Source: Tropicibacter sp. Alg240-R139 (GTDB taxonomy: Bacteria > Pseudomonadota > Alphaproteobacteria > Rhodobacterales > Rhodobacteraceae). Taken from it: a stretch of DNA of 64,000 bases. Of the stretch, positions 62,023-64,000 are shown in pieces. Position numbers and translations under genes: made by a program. Positions within the stretch are counted from its first letter, which is position 1; every line of letters begins with the position of its first letter. The DNA lies in NCBI RefSeq assembly GCF_900537075.1, contig NZ_UNRA01000001.1, forward strand, positions 806,001 through 870,000. Reading direction: 5' to 3'. The notes below the pieces were generated by a model, which searched no databases, was not told where the DNA came from, and was given only the letters and a program-made list of their open reading frames with translations.

Positions 62023-63438
62023 ATGACCCTGACCCATTTTCGCGAAACCATCGAAGCCTCCACTCACGACAACATCCTCGCGGATGGGCTGATCGGAGAG
62101 AATGTTCTGATTCCGGGTCTGCATGGGGACGTGCCGCTTGTTTACGCGGATTACGTCGCCTCGGGGCGGGCATTGAAACAGGTCGAGGAGTATGTGGCGA
62201 CACATATCCTGCCGTTCTACGCCAACAGCCACACCGAGGCCTCTTATTGCGGTTCCTACATGACTCGGTTGCGTCGTGACGCGCGCGCCGAGATTGCCCG
62301 CCTGGGGGGCGCTACAGAAAAGGACGCGGTTATTTTCACCGGGTCCGGCGCAACGGCGGGTCTCAACCGGCTAGTCAACTTGATGGGAGTTGAGCAGGCT
62401 GACCGGCCGGTTGTACTGATTGGGCCGTATGAGCATCACTCTAACATTCTGCCCTGGCGCGAGAGCAAGGCTCAGGTGATCGAGATCCCCGAAGGGATCA
62501 CAGGCGGCCCGGATCTCGCAGCGCTTGAGGCGGCACTGATCGAACACAAAGCGGCGGATCTGGTCATTGGCAGCTTTTCGGCCGCATCGAACGTGACCGG
62601 CATCATCACCGATCCCGACCCCGTAACCAGGTTGCTCAAGCGTTATGGCGCCTTGTCGGTTTGGGATTATGCAGGTGGCGGGCCGTATTTGCCTATGACA
62701 ATGGGGCAGGGCGCGGTGCGCAAGGATGCTATCGTCGTCTCGCCTCACAAATTCCCCGGCGGTCCGGGGGCATCCGGCGTGTTGATCGTGAATAAGGCTG
62801 CTGTCAAACGAGATTGCCCCAGTTGGCCGGGCGGTGGGACTGTTTCTTTTGTCTCGCCTTGGGGGCACGATTATTCGGATGATCTTGCCGTGCGTGAAGA
62901 GGCCGGGACGCCCAACGTCATCGGAGACATCCGCGCAGCGCTGGCCTTTATCGTCAAAGATGTTGTGGGTGCTGACGAGATCGCAGCGCGTGAAGCGAAA
63001 TACAACAAGATGGCTTTGGACGGCTGGGCCGACAACCCGCATCTGACGCTGCTGGGAACCGACGTCGGGCATCGCCTGCCGATCTTTTCCTTCCTTGTGC
63101 AGGATAAATCCGGCGCGCCGGTGCATCAGCAGCTATTCACCAGGATGCTCAGCGACATCTACGGCATTCAGGCCCGTGGCGGCTGTGCCTGTGCCGGGCC
63201 TTATGCGCACCGTCTGTTGGGCATCGACCATGAGATGTCGATGGCGCTGCATGCTGACCTTGAAGCCGGTCGCGAGTTGCAAAAGCCGGGCTGGGTGCGC
63301 TTAAACTTCTCTTATCTGATGGATGAAGGAACAGCTCAGTTCATCATCGACAGCGTCAACGATCTGTCGCGCCGAACCGAAGAATACGCGCCGTTCTACA
63401 ACGTTGATCCCACCACCGCGCGGTTCAAGGCAGCGTGA
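62023..63438 (+). CDS. PLP-dependent class V aminotransferase
   Basis: A 471-residue PLP enzyme of the cysteine desulfurase/kynureninase fold. The cofactor lysine is K243 (VVSPHKFPGG), with H138-H139 (YEHHSN) stacking on PLP, D215 (VWDYAG), and the C-terminal loop RGGCACAGPYAH, which matches the SufS-type RxGCxCAxP loop with a cysteine in the position used for desulfuration. The ATG at 62023 has AGGAG about 9 bases before it. Divergent Lrp control suggests amino acid breakdown. It could be a cysteine desulfurase-like or kynureninase-like enzyme; no suf or kynurenine genes are nearby. Confidence 0.85.
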   Translation: MTLTHFRETIEASTHDNILADGLIGENVLIPGLHGDVPLVYADYVASGRALKQVEEYVATHILPFYANSHTEASYCGSYMTRLRRDARAEIARLGGATEKDAVIFTGSGATAGLNRLVNLMGVEQADRPVVLIGPYEHHSNILPWRESKAQVIEIPEGITGGPDLAALEAALIEHKAADLVIGSFSAASNVTGIITDPDPVTRLLKRYGALSVWDYAGGGPYLPMTMGQGAVRKDAIVVSPHKFPGGPGASGVLIVNKAAVKRDCPSWPGGGTVSFVSPWGHDYSDDLAVREEAGTPNVIGDIRAALAFIVKDVVGADEIAAREAKYNKMALDGWADNPHLTLLGTDVGHRLPIFSFLVQDKSGAPVHQQLFTRMLSDIYGIQARGGCACAGPYAHRLLGIDHEMSMALHADLEAGRELQKPGWVRLNFSYLMDEGTAQFIIDSVNDLSRRTEEYAPFYNVDPTTARFKAA

Positions 63439-63502
63439 GGGTTTTGGCGCTTTTCTACAAAGGGTGAGAGGGGTATGAGGGGCTATCCAAGGGAGCCCTG
63501 AC

Positions 63503-64000
63503 ATGAACAAACTCACCCCGCAGCCTGGCATCATGGACATCGCCCTGTACCAAGGGGGGGCGGCCCATGTGAAGGGCGTCGAGAATGTCATCAAGCTCAG
63601 CTCGAACGAGAACCCGTTCGGACCAAGCCCCAAGGCGATAGAGGCTGTGCGCGACAGCGCGGCAGACCTGCATCGCTATCCCAACACAGATCATGGCCCG
63701 TTGCGGGCGGCCATTGGCGCGCAGCATGGGCTGGACCCTGAGCGGATCATTTGCGGCGTCGGCAGTGACGAGGTGTTGCAATTTGTGGTGCAGTGCTATG
63801 CCGGTGTGGCCGACGAGGTGATCTATACCGAGCATGGGTTTTCCATGTACCCCATCCTGGCCCGTGCCGCAGGTGCAGTGCCGGTGCAGGTGTCCGAGAA
63901 GGATCGGATGGTTGATGTGGACGCTATTTTGGGGTCGTGCAATGACCGCACGCGGGTGGTGTTCCTGACCAATCCGGGCAATCCGACCTCGACCATGATC
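63503..64000 (+). CDS. hisC: Histidinol-phosphate aminotransferase, N-terminal part (runs off right edge)
   Basis: The frame from ATG 63503, after AGGGAG, is open to the end of the window (166 residues). It starts [19 protein letters not shown] and shows [58 protein letters not shown] and [12 protein letters not shown], the normal order for HisC. The PLP lysine lies outside the window. It acts in histidine synthesis, transferring an amino group to imidazole acetol phosphate. Confidence 0.92.
   Translation, partial: MNKLTPQPGIMDIALYQGGAAHVKGVENVIKLSSNENPFGPSPKAIEAVRDSAADLHRYPNTDHGPLRAAIGAQHGLDPERIICGVGSDEVLQFVVQCYAGVADEVIYTEHGFSMYPILARAAGAVPVQVSEKDRMVDVDAILGSCNDRTRVVFLTNPGNPTSTMI

Noticed and set aside
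1-64000. CRISPR arrays, rRNA genes, toxin-antitoxin pairs and riboswitches
   Set aside because: I looked for spaced direct repeats, rRNA blocks, paired small operons and long conserved leaders other than those listed and found none that I could support.

Overview
The window reads as the chromosome of a marine Roseobacter-group alphaproteobacterium (Rhodobacteraceae). Supporting signs are the high-GC coding style, a GcvT-fused dimethylglycine/sarcosine dehydrogenase-type oxidase, a Hint-domain protein, an xdhABC operon joined to a BMP-type ABC importer, the short-form ATP phosphoribosyltransferase pair hisZ-hisG, and mostly Shine-Dalgarno-led starts. All identifications come from reading motifs and context by eye; no database search was run.

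Layout. (1) 1-7123: two exported arginase/agmatinase-like ureohydrolases, each divergent from an AraC-type regulator. Between them lie a HupE/UreJ-like membrane protein coupled to a PpiC-like foldase, two small coupled unknown genes, and the start of a broken integrase. (2) 7124-12740: an accessory region at a tRNA-Gln gene. It holds a 506-residue protein that carries the DxxGR, A, B and C motifs of T7-like single-subunit polymerases in miniature, behind a predicted winged-helix domain. The tRNA-Gln 3' end, a ~250-base leader and the start of this gene are repeated in inverted orientation ~4.6 kb away, next to the tRNA, where the gene copy is dead. Between the copies sit a sulfatase and an outer-membrane protein. 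No integrase or transposase is visible there. This is the best candidate for an undescribed system.

(3) 12833-33413: metabolic and envelope genes: quinone oxidoreductase, haloalkane dehalogenase, SH3 protein, 2-hydroxyacid dehydrogenase, M23 peptidase, gamma-glutamyltransferase, FAD-linked D-lactate dehydrogenase type enzyme, GcvT-type demethylating oxidase, class III cyclase, an AKR-DAO-DUF938 operon, a DUF3302/HlyD pair, a frameshifted TauE/SafE exporter, and a cupin/TetR divergon. (4) 33611-42943: one minus-strand operon for purine oxidation and nucleoside-type uptake (xdhA-xdhB-xdhC-ATPase-permease-permease-binding protein).

(5) 43290-53472: dnaE, a DUF3604 protein under a perfect 24-bp palindrome, slyX, an enoyl-CoA hydratase, then hisS-hisZ-hisG. 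(6) 53492-64000: a cupin, a dead LysR-type gene, an AraC regulator divergent from an exported amidohydrolase, a DUF3299-OprB pair, a Hint protein, rpsD, an Lrp regulator divergent from a class V aminotransferase, and the start of hisC.

Two genes run off the window edges: the AraC regulator at the left and hisC at the right.
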